Counted from the first letter of the stretch, positions 18,606-27,370 are shown. The stretch: DNA of 64,000 nt from JAEUMD01 sp036768475 (GCA_036768475.1 DAIPMW010000002.1:124001-188000); one strand, 5' to 3'. Numbers and translations are program-made. The notes: generated by a model from the sequence alone, not told the origin.

Positions 18606-19057
18606 TGCCGGACGACGACGAAGAGCACCAAGGGCGTGCGCTTGCCGCTGGCCAGCGTCTCGACAAGTGGCTCTGGTTCGCACGCGTGGTGAAGTCGCGC
18701 ACATTGGCCGCTGGGCTTGTCACGTCGGGAAAAGTGCGCGTCAATCGCCAGAAGATCGACAAGCCCGCCCACGCGCTGAAAGCCGGCGATGTCGTCACCG
18801 TTTCGGTGGGCCGAAAGGTACGCGTCTTGAAGGTGGTCGCGTCCGGCGTTCGCCGCGGCCCTGCCAGCGAGGCGCAGGGACTATTTGAGGAATTGACACC
18901 GCTCGCAGCCTCGCCCAATCCTGACACCTACCGTACAGATGGCTCTGGAGCAGCAGCTGCGCCGCGCGCCGTCCCCCAGGCGGGGCGTGACACCCGCGCC
19001 GGCCGGCCGACCAAGCGCGATCGCCGTCTGATCGATCACTTCCGCGGCCGCCGCTGA
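18605..19057 (+). CDS. S4 domain RNA-binding protein (Hsp15-like)
   Basis: A 150-residue protein with an S4 RNA-binding domain at about residues 17-80 (QRLDKWLWFARVVKSRTLA, then SGKVRVNRQKIDKPAHALKAGD). This is the arrangement of heat-shock protein Hsp15, which binds stalled 50S subunits carrying nascent chains. The C-terminal part is proline/alanine-rich and then basic (RPTKRDRRLIDHFRGRR). The start codon overlaps the helicase stop (TGATG), implying co-expression with the Suv3-like helicase, which fits a shared role in RNA or ribosome quality control. The exact substrate is inference. Confidence 0.9.
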   Translation: MPDDDEEHQGRALAAGQRLDKWLWFARVVKSRTLAAGLVTSGKVRVNRQKIDKPAHALKAGDVVTVSVGRKVRVLKVVASGVRRGPASEAQGLFEELTPLAASPNPDTYRTDGSGAAAAPRAVPQAGRDTRAGRPTKRDRRLIDHFRGRR

Positions 19058-19205
19058 GGCGTTTGCGACATCGGGCCCGGACGGCCGCAGGTGCGGACCG
19101 CTGCCGGTTATTGGGGTGTGGCGAAGAGACTGTGGCGCAGGACTTGGCAGCGCGGCTGAGCCCGTTATATAGGCGTCACGCCGAACTCAAACGGAAAATG
19201 AGCCA

Positions 19206-19544
19206 ATGACTTACATCGTCAACGACAAGTGCATTAAGTGCAAGTACACGGACTGCGTTGAGGTCTGCCCCGTCGATTGCTTCTACGAGGGCGAGAACAT
19301 GCTCGTCATCCACCCCGACGAGTGCATCGATTGCGGTGTGTGCGAGCCCGAGTGCCCGGTCGAGGCGATCAAGCCGGATACCGAGCCGGGTCTCGAGAAG
19401 TGGCTTGAGGTCAACCGTGAGTTTGCGGACAAGTGGCCCAATATCACCGCCAAGAAGGACGCGCTTCCTGAAGCCGAGGAGTTCAAGGACGTCGCGGACA
19501 AGTTCGAGAAGTATTTCTCGGACAAGCCGGGTACCGGCGATTGA
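19206..19544 (+). CDS. fdxA: Seven-iron ferredoxin FdxA
   Basis: A 112-residue ferredoxin with one [3Fe-4S] and one [4Fe-4S] cluster. The cysteines fall as in Azotobacter ferredoxin I: Cys9, Cys17 and Cys50 for the 3Fe cluster, and Cys21, Cys40, Cys43 and Cys46 for the 4Fe cluster, with Cys12 and Cys25 free. The length and the acidic C-terminal half (EWLEVNREF-like region, KFEKYFSDK) are normal for alphaproteobacterial FdxA. It is an electron carrier of the cytoplasm; its partners are not defined by the neighbourhood. The S4 protein gene ends about 150 bases upstream and carD follows after a long gap. Confidence 0.96.
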   Translation: MTYIVNDKCIKCKYTDCVEVCPVDCFYEGENMLVIHPDECIDCGVCEPECPVEAIKPDTEPGLEKWLEVNREFADKWPNITAKKDALPEAEEFKDVADKFEKYFSDKPGTGD

Positions 19545-20234
19545 TGCCGAAACAAGTCAGCAATCAAGCTCTTGTTCAGCAAACGTCGCGAGGCGGGGGG
19601 GCTGCGATGATTTCTCCGTCGGGTTGGCAAATTGGCAGGTCTGCGACGGCGGTTCTCAACCCGATCGGGCTGCGATGCCCGATTTTTAGGGCCTGAGCGC
19701 GCAGCAGGGGTGCGTCAAAATTTTCGCTCCCCGTTCGCGATTGCGGCGGCCATGCCGGATTTCCCAATGTGATTCAGGTGCGCGCCGCATGGCTCGCGGC
19801 TGCTGCGCTGCGAAAAACACGAAAAGTTGCGACCGGAAATTAAGTGCTTGAACGCGCTGCAGCGCGACAGCACTTCATTTTGCGTGAAGATTGTGTTACA
19901 GTCTTACCGATTGTGGCCTAGCTGACACAGATCGGGAACACGCGTTGCTTAATAACAACCGCAAGCCCATACAACCAGTATCGCTTGCCGCCGTCAATGG
20001 CCTTCCGTCTGTCTGGCGGGATGAGATGACCTGAGCAGTTTAGCCATGGCATTGCGAGCGGAAAGGCTGCCGAGCGTAGCGTGCAACTGTGCGCCTGCGA
20101 TGCTCTCAAGACACCAGGGTGGGTCACTTGCTGTCCGCCTTGGTTTTTTCGCGGCCGGGTAACCGGGCGCGAGTTCCCTGAGCTGCCGGGTGGGCCGGCA
20201 TCCAGGTTCGAGTTTAAAGAGTGAGACGACGCTG
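19545..20234. other. Long gene-free leader before carD
   Basis: About 690 bases between fdxA and carD without a convincing gene. The long minus-strand open frame that crosses it is a shadow of the alanine/lysine-rich carD tail. Long leaders are common before growth-rate-controlled genes, and the stretch 19850-19920 is locally richer in A+T (TTGTGTTACAGTCTTACCG) and could hold the promoter. No riboswitch or stable hairpin was recognised. Confidence 0.55.
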
Positions 20235-21275
20235 ATGGCCCAGAAGAATAAGACACAGTCGAAGGTTCGCAAGCCCAAGGCCGCTGTTGCGAGCGCTGCC
20301 AAGAAGGCTCCGGCCAAAACGACCAAAGTGGCCAAAGCGGCAAAGCCCGCCGCGGCAGCCATTAAGACCGCGTCGAAAGCGCCTGCCAAGGCCGCCACCA
20401 AGAAGCCGGCAGCGAAGGCTCCTACCCCTGCCAAGGCTGCCGCCAAGACGCCGGCTGCAGTCAAGACTGGCGCTGCGCCGACGGCTGCCAAGAAGCCTGC
20501 CGTACCGGCGAAGGCCGCGGCAGCAAAGCCAGCCGCCGCCAAGACGCCGGCCGCTGCCAAGCCGGCTGTCGCTGCAGCCGCTAAGGCCGCTCCCAAGGGC
20601 AAACCTGCAGCGCAGCGTGCGGTTGCCGCAGCGGTTGCCGCGCCTGCCGTTGAGAGGATCTCGGCGCCTGCGTCGGCTGCTGCCAAGCCACAGGAGAAGA
20701 AGGAGAAGGGTCAGCGCCACGGCTTCAAGCTCAACGAGTACGTGGTTTATCCCGCGCACGGCGTTGGCCGTATTGTCGGCATCGAGGAGCAGGAGATTGC
20801 AGGCCACTCGCTTGAGCTGTTCGTGATCACCTTCGAGAAGGAGAAGCTGACGCTGCGCGTCCCTACCGGGAAGCTGGAAAGCGTCGGCATGCGTAAGCTC
20901 GCAGAGGGTGACACGGTCAAGAAGGCGATGGATACGTTGAAAGGCCGCGCCCGCGTCAAGCGCACCATGTGGAGCCGCCGCGCGCAGGAGTACGTTGCCA
21001 AGATCAACTCCGGCAGCCTGATCTCGATCGCCGAGGTCGTCCGCGATCTCTATCGCTCCGAAGCCCAGCCTGAGCAGTCCTACTCCGAGCGCCAGCTCTA
21101 CGAGGACGCGCTTGACCGCATGGCGCGTGAACTCGCCGCTGTCGAAAAGCTCGATGAGCGCGGTGCGGTTCAGCGCATCACCGACGTGCTCTCCAAGAGC
21201 GCCAAGGGTCGTCGTGCGGCCGCCGAGGCGGAAGCCGCGGAAGCTGAAGCCGAGGAGGAAGCCGAGGCTGCTTGA
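20235..21275 (+). CDS. carD: CarD-family transcription regulator with a histone-H1-like N-terminal tail
   Basis: A 346-residue protein. The first 160 residues are almost only Ala, Lys, Pro and Thr in repeated AAKTPAAAKPA-like units, as in histone H1 tails and bacterial nucleoid proteins. A complete CarD/CdnL domain follows (FKLNEYVVYPAHGVGRIVGI, about residue 164; core TLRVPTGKLESVGMRKL), and the protein ends in about 20 Glu/Ala residues. CarD domains bind the RNA polymerase beta subunit and stabilise open promoter complexes. From memory, most alphaproteobacterial CarD proteins lack such a tail and are under 200 residues. ATG 20235 is the start; an upstream in-frame codon at 20190 is not supported. 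A terminator follows. Confidence 0.92.
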   Translation: MAQKNKTQSKVRKPKAAVASAAKKAPAKTTKVAKAAKPAAAAIKTASKAPAKAATKKPAAKAPTPAKAAAKTPAAVKTGAAPTAAKKPAVPAKAAAAKPAAAKTPAAAKPAVAAAAKAAPKGKPAAQRAVAAAVAAPAVERISAPASAAAKPQEKKEKGQRHGFKLNEYVVYPAHGVGRIVGIEEQEIAGHSLELFVITFEKEKLTLRVPTGKLESVGMRKLAEGDTVKKAMDTLKGRARVKRTMWSRRAQEYVAKINSGSLISIAEVVRDLYRSEAQPEQSYSERQLYEDALDRMARELAAVEKLDERGAVQRITDVLSKSAKGRRAAAEAEAAEAEAEEEAEAA

Positions 21276-21333
21276 AGTGGCAACGCCGGCACGGCGGGCG
21301 GCCAATCAGTCTGAAATAAGTGTTGAGACACGC

Positions 21334-21365
21334 AAAACGCCTGGAGCCACAGCCCGGGCGTTTTT
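21334..21365 (+). terminator. Rho-independent terminator after carD
   Basis: AAAACGCC at 21334-21341 pairs with GGCGTTTT at about 21357-21364 around a GC-rich loop, followed by a T run. It lies about 60 bases after the carD stop codon. Confidence 0.8.
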
Positions 21366-21529
21366 GTTGCCTCTTTATTGTCGGGTGTCCATGTTGCCGG
21401 TGGTGCACGATCCGTTGGAGAAGAGCACCATCAACACCAATGCCTCATCCGTCTGGATGTATGGCGGACGGACAATTACTCGAAATGGTGCTAATATAAA
21501 CACCTAACTTGCCAAATCGACCGAGCCTG

Positions 21530-22456
21530 ATGTCGTCACAGCCGCCGACCTATACGCCCGCTCAATATCTCGAGGCCGGCCACCGCGCCGAAATGGCCGG
21601 AGCGCGCGAGCGCGCAGCTCAATACTATCACTACCTCGCCGAGGCGTTTGCCGACACGCCCGAGGGTGAGGCTGCGCGCGCAGGTCTTGCGCGGCTGGGC
21701 TATGCACCGCGCCAGCAGCCGCAACAGCACAGCCCTTCGTCACAGACGCATGCCGCTGCGGATACAGGAGCTGAAGGCTATCGATCTCCGTCCGAACCCT
21801 TCGGTTATGCAGGCGGCTATCCGCAGTCTGCCACCACGCGCCCGCATCATCCTCACGCCGAACAGTCGCCTCACGCGGCGCCCCATCGCCCTCAGGTGCA
21901 GGCCCACGCACCTCAAACGCACATGCCTCAGGCGCAACATACGGAGCGTGGCATGGGCGCGCGCATCAGGCTGGGTGAGCTGTCAGGCCAGCCGCTGGCG
22001 ACACGGCCACACCCCGCACAGAGCGATGTTCATGGTGGTCCGCAATCCGCTCAGTCCGTGCGCGCCGATGATCGCGCCCATGACGGTGATGGCGAGGACG
22101 CACTTCGTCTCCCGGAGGTCGTCGCACGACGTGCTCGCGAAATTGCGGAATTCGACGAAGGCCTTCACTTCGAAAAGCAATACCGGGGCGCCCGACTGCT
22201 CGCGCACGTGGTCACGTGGTTGGGCTGGATCGTTACCGCAGGCGGACTTGCGCTCTTCGTGCTCGGCTTTGCCGGTATCCCGCCAAGCCTTGCCGGTGTC
22301 ATCATCGGGCTGCCTGGCGGCGTGGTCATCGGCTTCGCCGAAGTTGTCGCCGGATTGGCACTGGCGCTGGGTGGTCAGGTGGCTCTGGCAACCTTCGATC
22401 AGGCGCAGGCGATGCGTGAGATCGGCATCATGTTGCGCGCCCGCGTCGACCTTTGA
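21530..22456 (+). CDS. Membrane protein with TPR-like N-terminus and His/Pro/Gln-rich linker
   Basis: A 308-residue protein of unknown function. Residues about 8-60 (YTPAQYLEAGHRAEMAG, AAQYYHYLAEAF) look like a single tetratricopeptide-type helical pair. A long low-complexity linker rich in His, Pro, Gln and Ala follows (to about residue 190). Near the C-terminus are two membrane helices (LLAHVVTWLGWIVTAGGLAL and a glycine-rich second helix VIIGLPGGVVIGFAEVVAG), then a short helical end. This suggests a membrane-anchored scaffold. ATG 21530 is chosen over an upstream TTG at 21509. The carD terminator separates it from carD. Confidence 0.65.
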   Translation: MSSQPPTYTPAQYLEAGHRAEMAGARERAAQYYHYLAEAFADTPEGEAARAGLARLGYAPRQQPQQHSPSSQTHAAADTGAEGYRSPSEPFGYAGGYPQSATTRPHHPHAEQSPHAAPHRPQVQAHAPQTHMPQAQHTERGMGARIRLGELSGQPLATRPHPAQSDVHGGPQSAQSVRADDRAHDGDGEDALRLPEVVARRAREIAEFDEGLHFEKQYRGARLLAHVVTWLGWIVTAGGLALFVLGFAGIPPSLAGVIIGLPGGVVIGFAEVVAGLALALGGQVALATFDQAQAMREIGIMLRARVDL

Positions 22457-22470
22457 CCTGGCGCGCCGAT

Positions 22471-22602
22471 GAGAGCCTGATCGGCTGAGATGGAAGCGCG
22501 GCTGCTTCCGTCGAAGCCGTGAATCTGAACGCGATCCAGCATCCTTGTTTTGAGCATGTTTTTCGCGCTGAACCGCTGCACACTTCAGCTCAACATGCGC
22601 TA
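22471..22602. repeat. Mosaic intergenic repeat: modules C, B (half) and A
   Basis: Module C lies at about 22471-22522 (GAGAGCCTGATCGGCTGAG, then TCGAAGCCGTGA) and passes directly into the right half of module B (GAACGCGATCCAGC at 22527-22540). Module A runs from GAGCATGTT at 22552 to AACATGCGC at 22592-22600, next to CTAA. The A edge supplies the TAG stop of moaB on the minus strand (complement of 22600-22602). The junctions show that the modules recombine as units. Confidence 0.85.
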
Positions 22603-23145
22603 ACCGCGGCCACGCCGGTGCTCCTCCAGCCGTGGCATGATCTCGACGAAATTGCAGGGACGGTGCCGGTTGTCGAATTGGTATTTCAGGATGCCATGCC
22701 ACGCATCCTTGCAGGCGCCCGGCGAGCCTGGAAGGCAGAAGATGTAGGTTCCGTGGGCGACGCCGCCGCATGCGCGCGACTGGATCGTCGACGTCTCGAT
22801 CTTCTGATAGGACAGCATGTGGAAAATCGCTGAAAAACCGTCGATCTCCTTCTCGAACAGCGGTTTCACCGCTTCCGGAGTGACATCGCGACCGGTGAAG
22901 CCTGTGCCGCCCGTGGTGATCACCACGTCGATCTGCGGATCCTCGATCCATCCTTTGACGCGGGCACGGATCGCGTCCACGTCGTCCTTGACGAGCGCAC
23001 GGTCCGCCACTGTGTGACCGGCCTCGCCGATCATCTCTGCCAGCAGGTTGCCGGATTTGTCCTCGGCGAGCGCACGTGTGTCGGACATCGTCAGGATGGC
23101 GATGCGGACGGCAAGGAAGGGGCGGCTCTCATCGATCTTGGCCAT
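22600..23145 (-). CDS. moaB: Molybdenum cofactor biosynthesis protein MoaB
   Basis: A 181-residue cytoplasmic protein of the MoaB/MogA fold, expected to adenylylate molybdopterin during molybdenum-cofactor synthesis. Signs are RIAILTMSDTRALAEDKSG at the start, the nucleotide/pterin loop VVITTGGTGFTGRDVTPEAV, the Asp-Val-Thr-Pro-Glu segment and the closing LPGSPGACKDAWHGIL. The start at ATG 23145 (MAKIDESRP) is favoured over ATG 23157 because a GGGA-like site precedes it and the extra residues are not conserved. The stop codon is formed by the edge of a repeat module. No other moa gene is adjacent. Confidence 0.93.
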   Translation of the reverse strand: MAKIDESRPFLAVRIAILTMSDTRALAEDKSGNLLAEMIGEAGHTVADRALVKDDVDAIRARVKGWIEDPQIDVVITTGGTGFTGRDVTPEAVKPLFEKEIDGFSAIFHMLSYQKIETSTIQSRACGGVAHGTYIFCLPGSPGACKDAWHGILKYQFDNRHRPCNFVEIMPRLEEHRRGRG

Positions 23146-23271
23146 GGGACATCCCATCTACTGCTGCGCGTTGCGCGGACTGTGACGGCAAAGTGCCAGG
23201 CCGTAAAGGGCGACGAAAAAACGCATTGATGCGCATCGGTGCGAAGCCGCGCCGGGACGCCAACGATGACG

Positions 23272-23763
23272 TCAGGCCGGTCCGTCGGCGAACGCAACCG
23301 GCAGGCAAAGATCGGTGCGCAGCTTCTCCAGCGTGCAGAACTTCGGATCGTCGAGATAGATCTCCACCAGAGGACGGCCCCTGGCCAGCTTGACACCAGT
23401 TGTTTCGCACCATGACTTGCGGATCTGACGAAGGACGCCGCTGATCGCGCGGTGATCTCCGACATGGCGATAGCGTGCATAGGCGCCCCCCGGCAGCCTT
23501 TGTGGCAGCAGGCCTTCCCATGCCGAGGCGGGCAGCAGCTCGGGCATGTCGATACAGGCCTCGTAGCGGCATTTTTCCAGCGGCGTCACGCGCGGATCGT
23601 CATGCGCCATGCCGAAGCCGCGTTCGACCCTGCCGCGCAAGCCATGGCAGTCGAGCCAGTCGAACATCTTGCGCCACGCCCCGGCCGCCGCCTGCTCGTA
23701 CGGGCCGACCTCTCGAAAGGAGACAAGATACGATGGTCGTAAATAGACGTAATTGAGCTTCAA
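23272..23763 (-). CDS. GyrI-like small-molecule-binding domain protein
   Basis: A roughly 163-residue cytoplasmic protein made of a single GyrI-like (AraC effector-binding) domain without a DNA-binding part. The N-terminal strand KLNYVYLRPSYLVSFREVGPYEQAA is the usual family beginning. RYEACIDMPELLP and LPGGAYARYRHVGDH with the C-terminal LVEIYLDDP complete the fold. Such stand-alone domains bind hydrophobic or cationic ligands; some inhibit gyrase. The start is probably TTG 23763, since GGAGG stands 7 bases before it and the family fold begins there; ATG 23799 gives 12 more residues without a site. Confidence 0.85.
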   Translation of the reverse strand: MKLNYVYLRPSYLVSFREVGPYEQAAAGAWRKMFDWLDCHGLRGRVERGFGMAHDDPRVTPLEKCRYEACIDMPELLPASAWEGLLPQRLPGGAYARYRHVGDHRAISGVLRQIRKSWCETTGVKLARGRPLVEIYLDDPKFCTLEKLRTDLCLPVAFADGPA

Positions 23764-23941
23764 GACCAAACCTCCGGCAATAGCCGGCCTGAAAGGCACC
23801 GGCGCTGAAGTTCAGGTTCAATATAAACGTGCGCCGATTGGTTTGCCCTTAAGGTAAAGACTGCAATTCGATCGAATTACTCCGCAGGGCGTCCTGAATA
23901 TGCGGAAACAAATGCCAATCCAATGATATGTAATGAGAAAT

Positions 23942-24949
23942 TTATGGATCCGTTTTTTTGGACAACGCCGCTTTCAGGGCAAGAAGATCGCGCCATACCA
24001 TCCGTTTTGCGGCCGGTGTCCGCAATAGATAGGCTGGGTGGAGCGTCGCCAGGGCGCGCGCAGTCACCTGTCCCAGGGTCACATCCCGCCATTTGCCGCG
24101 CAGGCGCATGATACCGTCGGCGGTGTCCAGAATCGACTTCGCCGCGGCGCCGCCCAGGAGCAGGATGAGCTGCGGTTTGACGAGTTCCGCCTGTCGCTCG
24201 AGGAATGGTCGGCAGATCTGCGTCTCCTGCGGTGTTGGCGTGCGGTTTCCGGGCGGGCGCCAATAGACGACGTTGGTGATATGGACGGCGCTCTCGTCAA
24301 GGTCGATCGCCGCCAGCATTCGGTCGAGCAATTGCCCCGCTCGTCCGACGAACGGCCGCCCTTCGAGATCCTCATCCCGTCCCGGAGCCTCGCCGATGAT
24401 CATCACCGTAGCGCTGGCCGCGCCGCGATAAACGCAGGTCGATTTGGCGGTCGCCTTGAGCGCGCAGCCATCGAACGTCTTCAGTGCGGCCTCGAGCGCG
24501 GCTATATCTGCGGCCTGTGCGGCAAGCGCCCGTGCTGCGGTCTCAGCCGCCTCAGGCGCGCCGCTGGCGAACCGCGCAGGTGGTGTGCGCACGGTCTCCG
24601 CAGTGCGGCCGGATGGCTGGCTGGCGCCGCCGGCCGAAGCGGGGGGAGCACGAGCCGGAAATTGTGATGGCGTCCAGGTGCTCTGCGGCGCGCCCTTTTG
24701 CGTTGACCCATCGGTGCGCAAGTTCGCGTTCGAGCGATCAGGCCCTTGGTGGGTTGTGCTGCTTGGCCGAACGGGGCCGGTTGCCTGCTCCGGCCATGCA
24801 AAATCACCTCCCGGCACGCGGCCGGGTTCGCCGAGCCACGCAACCGGCGTATCACTGACAGCACTATCCACCCCGGCCGCCTGATACCAAGCGAGCAGGG
24901 CGACGAGGTCTTGGGGCCCCGCATCAGGTTGGTCGGGCGTTTGTGTCAT
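23942..24949 (-). CDS. Uracil-DNA glycosylase, family 4-like
   Basis: A 335-residue DNA repair enzyme expected to remove uracil from DNA. The catalytic part is the C-terminal 190 residues: water-activating motif GEAPGRDEDLEGRPFVG, ITNVVYWRPPGNRTPTPQE, and the late motif LHPAYLLR. The N-terminal 140 residues are proline/serine/alanine-rich and probably disordered, longer than in most relatives. Only three cysteines are placed near the fold (in DGCALKATAKSTC and QICRPFL). The four-cysteine iron-sulphur site of classic family 4 enzymes is therefore not clearly present, as in many alphaproteobacterial relatives. It is divergent from etfQO, with a repeat between them. Confidence 0.88.
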   Translation of the reverse strand: MTQTPDQPDAGPQDLVALLAWYQAAGVDSAVSDTPVAWLGEPGRVPGGDFAWPEQATGPVRPSSTTHQGPDRSNANLRTDGSTQKGAPQSTWTPSQFPARAPPASAGGASQPSGRTAETVRTPPARFASGAPEAAETAARALAAQAADIAALEAALKTFDGCALKATAKSTCVYRGAASATVMIIGEAPGRDEDLEGRPFVGRAGQLLDRMLAAIDLDESAVHITNVVYWRPPGNRTPTPQETQICRPFLERQAELVKPQLILLLGGAAAKSILDTADGIMRLRGKWRDVTLGQVTARALATLHPAYLLRTPAAKRMVWRDLLALKAALSKKTDP

Positions 24950-25081
24950 ACCGTCAACCTAACGAACGCGGCACAACGACACCAGCGGCACCGCCATAAG
25001 CCTCGTTGGGCTGGCGCAATGGCCGCACTTTTGCAGGAAAGCAAGGGCTTGCCCCTTGGGTTTTGTCGCTCGGCTGGGCTA

Positions 25082-25182
25082 AGCATGTTGAACTGAACCG
25101 TACCGCGGCTCAGCGTGAAAAACATGATCAAAACAAAGGACAGGATCGTGTAGGTGTTTCCCTGAAGCATGAGCATGATCGG
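25082..25182. repeat. Mosaic intergenic repeat: modules A and B
   Basis: A diverged copy. Module A is at 25082-25129 (AGCATGTTGAACTGAACCG through GTGAAAAACATGATC). Module B is at about 25143-25182 (GGATCGTGTAGGTGTTTCC through GAGCATGATCGG). It lies in the divergent space between the uracil-DNA glycosylase and etfQO, so here it is in a 5' region, not at a stop codon. Confidence 0.75.
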
Positions 25183-25243
25183 ACGTGGCGCAAGCTGACT
25201 TTCGCGACACAAGGCCCCCGCAACAAGAAGGATTCTCCCGACG

Positions 25244-26920
25244 ATGGCATCGAGCGCCGACACCCTGCCTCCCCGCGAGTCCATGGACTATGACATCGTC
25301 GTCGTCGGAGCCGGACCTGCAGGCCTCGCGGCGGCAATTCGCTTCAAGCAGCACGCAAACAACAATGGCGATGAACTATCCGTCGTCGTTGTTGAGAAAG
25401 GCTCGGAAGTCGGCGCCCACATACTTTCCGGCGCGGTGATCGATCCCATCGGCCTCAATCGCCTGATCCCGGATTGGAAGGAAAAGGGTGCGCCTGTGAA
25501 CACGCCCGTGCGTGAGGATCGCTTCCTTTTTCTCGGGCCGGCAGGCGAGATCCGCCTGCCGAACTTCGTCAATCCGCCCCTGATGAGCAATCACGGCAAC
25601 TACATCGTTTCACTTGGCGCGTTGTGCCAGTGGCTCGGCGAGCAGGCGACCGAGCTGGGCGTCGAAATTTATCCCGGCTTTGCCGCAACCGAGGTCCTTT
25701 ACGACGACTCCGGCGCGGTCGTCGGCATCGCCACGGGCGACATGGGTATTACGCGGGATGGGACGCCGGGAGATAATTTCGCCCGTGGCATGGAATTGCG
25801 CGGCAAGTACACGTTCTTCGCCGAAGGTGTGCGTGGCTCATTGTCAAAGCAGCTCATCACCCGCTTCGATCTTTCCAAAGGGCGCATCCAGAAATACGGC
25901 ATCGGCCTGAAGGAGCTTTGGGAGGTTCCCGCCGAAAAGCATCGGTCGGGCCTCGTGCAGCACACTTTCGGCTGGCCGCTCAACAACCGTACCGGCGGCG
26001 GCTCGTTCCTCTATCATTACGGGGAGAACCTCGTCGCCGTGGGCTTCGTCGTGCATCTCAACTACGAAAATCCCTATTTGTCGCCCTACGAGGAGTTTCA
26101 GCGTTTCAAGACGCACCCGGCGATCCGCCCGATGCTCGAAGGCGGCAAGCGCATCGGCTATGGCGCACGCGCGATCAGCGAGGGCGGCTGGCAGTCGATC
26201 CCCGACCTCGTATTCCCTGGCGGCGCACTGCTGGGCTGTTCCGCAGGCTTCATGAACGTGCCGCGCATCAAGGGCAGCCACAACGCCATCCTGTCGGGAA
26301 TTGCCGCCGCCGATGCGGCGTATCCCGCCATCAAGGCCGGACGCCAGCACGACCGGTTGAGAGACTATGAAAATCTGGTGCGCATCGGCGATATCGCGCG
26401 CGACCTGAAGCGCGTGCGCAATGTGAAACCGCTTTGGTCGAAGTTCGGCACCTTCGTCGGCATTGCTCTCGGCGGTATCGATATGTGGCTCAATACGATC
26501 ATTCGCGGCGTCGGCCTGGGCTATACGCTCTCGCACGGCAAGCCCGATCACGAGACGTTGCGCACTGCACGCCGCGCCCGGAAAATCGAATATCCCAAGC
26601 CCGATGGCATCCTGACCTTCGACCGGCTGACCAACGTATCGTTCTCCGCGACCAACCACGAGGAGGATCAGCCCGTTCACCTGAAGCTCGCCGATCCGAA
26701 CGTGCCGCTTTTGATCAATTGGCCAACCTGGGCCGAGCCCGCACAACGATATTGTCCGGCGGCTGTCTATGAGATCGTCGAGGACGAAAAAGGCCGTCGC
26801 TTCCAGATCAACGCCCAAAACTGCGTCCACTGCAAAACGTGCGACATCAAGGACCCGAGCCAGAACATAACCTGGGTCTGTCCAGAGGGTGGCGGCGGCC
26901 CGAATTACGCTGGCATGTGA
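25244..26920 (+). CDS. Electron transfer flavoprotein-ubiquinone oxidoreductase
   Basis: A 558-residue inner-membrane-associated enzyme that takes electrons from reduced ETF and passes them to ubiquinone. The FAD-binding N-terminus is DYDIVVVGAGPAGLAAAIR. The quinone- and membrane-facing middle part contains WPLNNRTGGGSFLYHYGENL and ISEGGWQSIPDLVFPGGALLG. The C-terminal [4Fe-4S] domain has its four cysteines in RYCPAAVYE and NCVHCKTCDIKDP, and the ending NITWVCPEGGGGPNYAGM is characteristic. The length equals the family norm. It can serve the mcd product in this window and beta-oxidation enzymes. The ATG at 25244 is used; ATG 25283 would remove 13 unconserved residues. Confidence 0.97.
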   Translation: MASSADTLPPRESMDYDIVVVGAGPAGLAAAIRFKQHANNNGDELSVVVVEKGSEVGAHILSGAVIDPIGLNRLIPDWKEKGAPVNTPVREDRFLFLGPAGEIRLPNFVNPPLMSNHGNYIVSLGALCQWLGEQATELGVEIYPGFAATEVLYDDSGAVVGIATGDMGITRDGTPGDNFARGMELRGKYTFFAEGVRGSLSKQLITRFDLSKGRIQKYGIGLKELWEVPAEKHRSGLVQHTFGWPLNNRTGGGSFLYHYGENLVAVGFVVHLNYENPYLSPYEEFQRFKTHPAIRPMLEGGKRIGYGARAISEGGWQSIPDLVFPGGALLGCSAGFMNVPRIKGSHNAILSGIAAADAAYPAIKAGRQHDRLRDYENLVRIGDIARDLKRVRNVKPLWSKFGTFVGIALGGIDMWLNTIIRGVGLGYTLSHGKPDHETLRTARRARKIEYPKPDGILTFDRLTNVSFSATNHEEDQPVHLKLADPNVPLLINWPTWAEPAQRYCPAAVYEIVEDEKGRRFQINAQNCVHCKTCDIKDPSQNITWVCPEGGGGPNYAGM

Positions 26921-27222
26921 GGCGGTATGAAATACGCCACGAGCGGCCGCCGCGCCGCCGGTGTGCATCGGACAAATCGCCAGCGCAGGGCACGGCGGCC
27001 ACAATGGCCACCATTTTTCTGACACCGATCTATTGCCAGAAAAAGGCATGTGATCGCCGCACCTTGGTCGCTTTTTTGCTCGAAGGGTATGAAGATACGG
27101 GACGCCCGCTCCGAAATCATGTGCATGGGTCGTCGGACACGATTCGCCGGTCGCCAAGCAACGCGGTTTCTTGGTAAAAGATGACGCAAGTGGAATCACT
27201 CGTGGTGGCCGGTGGCGGCTGC
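26921..27222. other. Gene-free stretch after etfQO
   Basis: About 300 bases between etfQO and a mosaic repeat. Open frames here are short or antisense and lack ribosome-binding sites. An AT-richer patch near 27000-27060 (ACCATTTTTCTGACACCG) was examined; no convincing terminator, RNA or promoter could be assigned. Confidence 0.6.
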
Positions 27223-27349
27223 GAGAGCCAGATCGGCTGAGAGGGAAGCAGTCGTGCTCCCGTCGAAGCCGTGATTGGGCTCTCAAACCAGAATATAGAG
27301 CAGGCCACAGCAGCCGGACGTGATTCAATCAAAACCTGACCTGCTCTAG
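27223..27349. repeat. Mosaic intergenic repeat: modules C and D
   Basis: Module C is complete here: GAGAGCC at 27223-27229 pairs with GGCTCTC at 27278-27284 and encloses GATCGGCTGAG and TCGAAGCCGTGATTG. Module D follows at 27320-27349 (GTGATTCAATCAAAACCTG, ending CTCTAG). It ends about 20 bases before the start of the TPR gene, so it sits in that gene's promoter or leader region. Confidence 0.85.
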
Positions 27350-27370
27350 TGATGGAGAGGAAGCCACCAC

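Noticed and set aside
20214..21305. A 363-codon minus-strand frame across carD
   Set aside because: It exists only because the Ala/Lys-rich carD codons leave the other strand without stops.
25844..27328. A 494-codon open frame on the minus strand across etfQO
   Set aside because: It is antisense to etfQO and ends in a gene-free region; the composition is that of GC-rich shadow frames.
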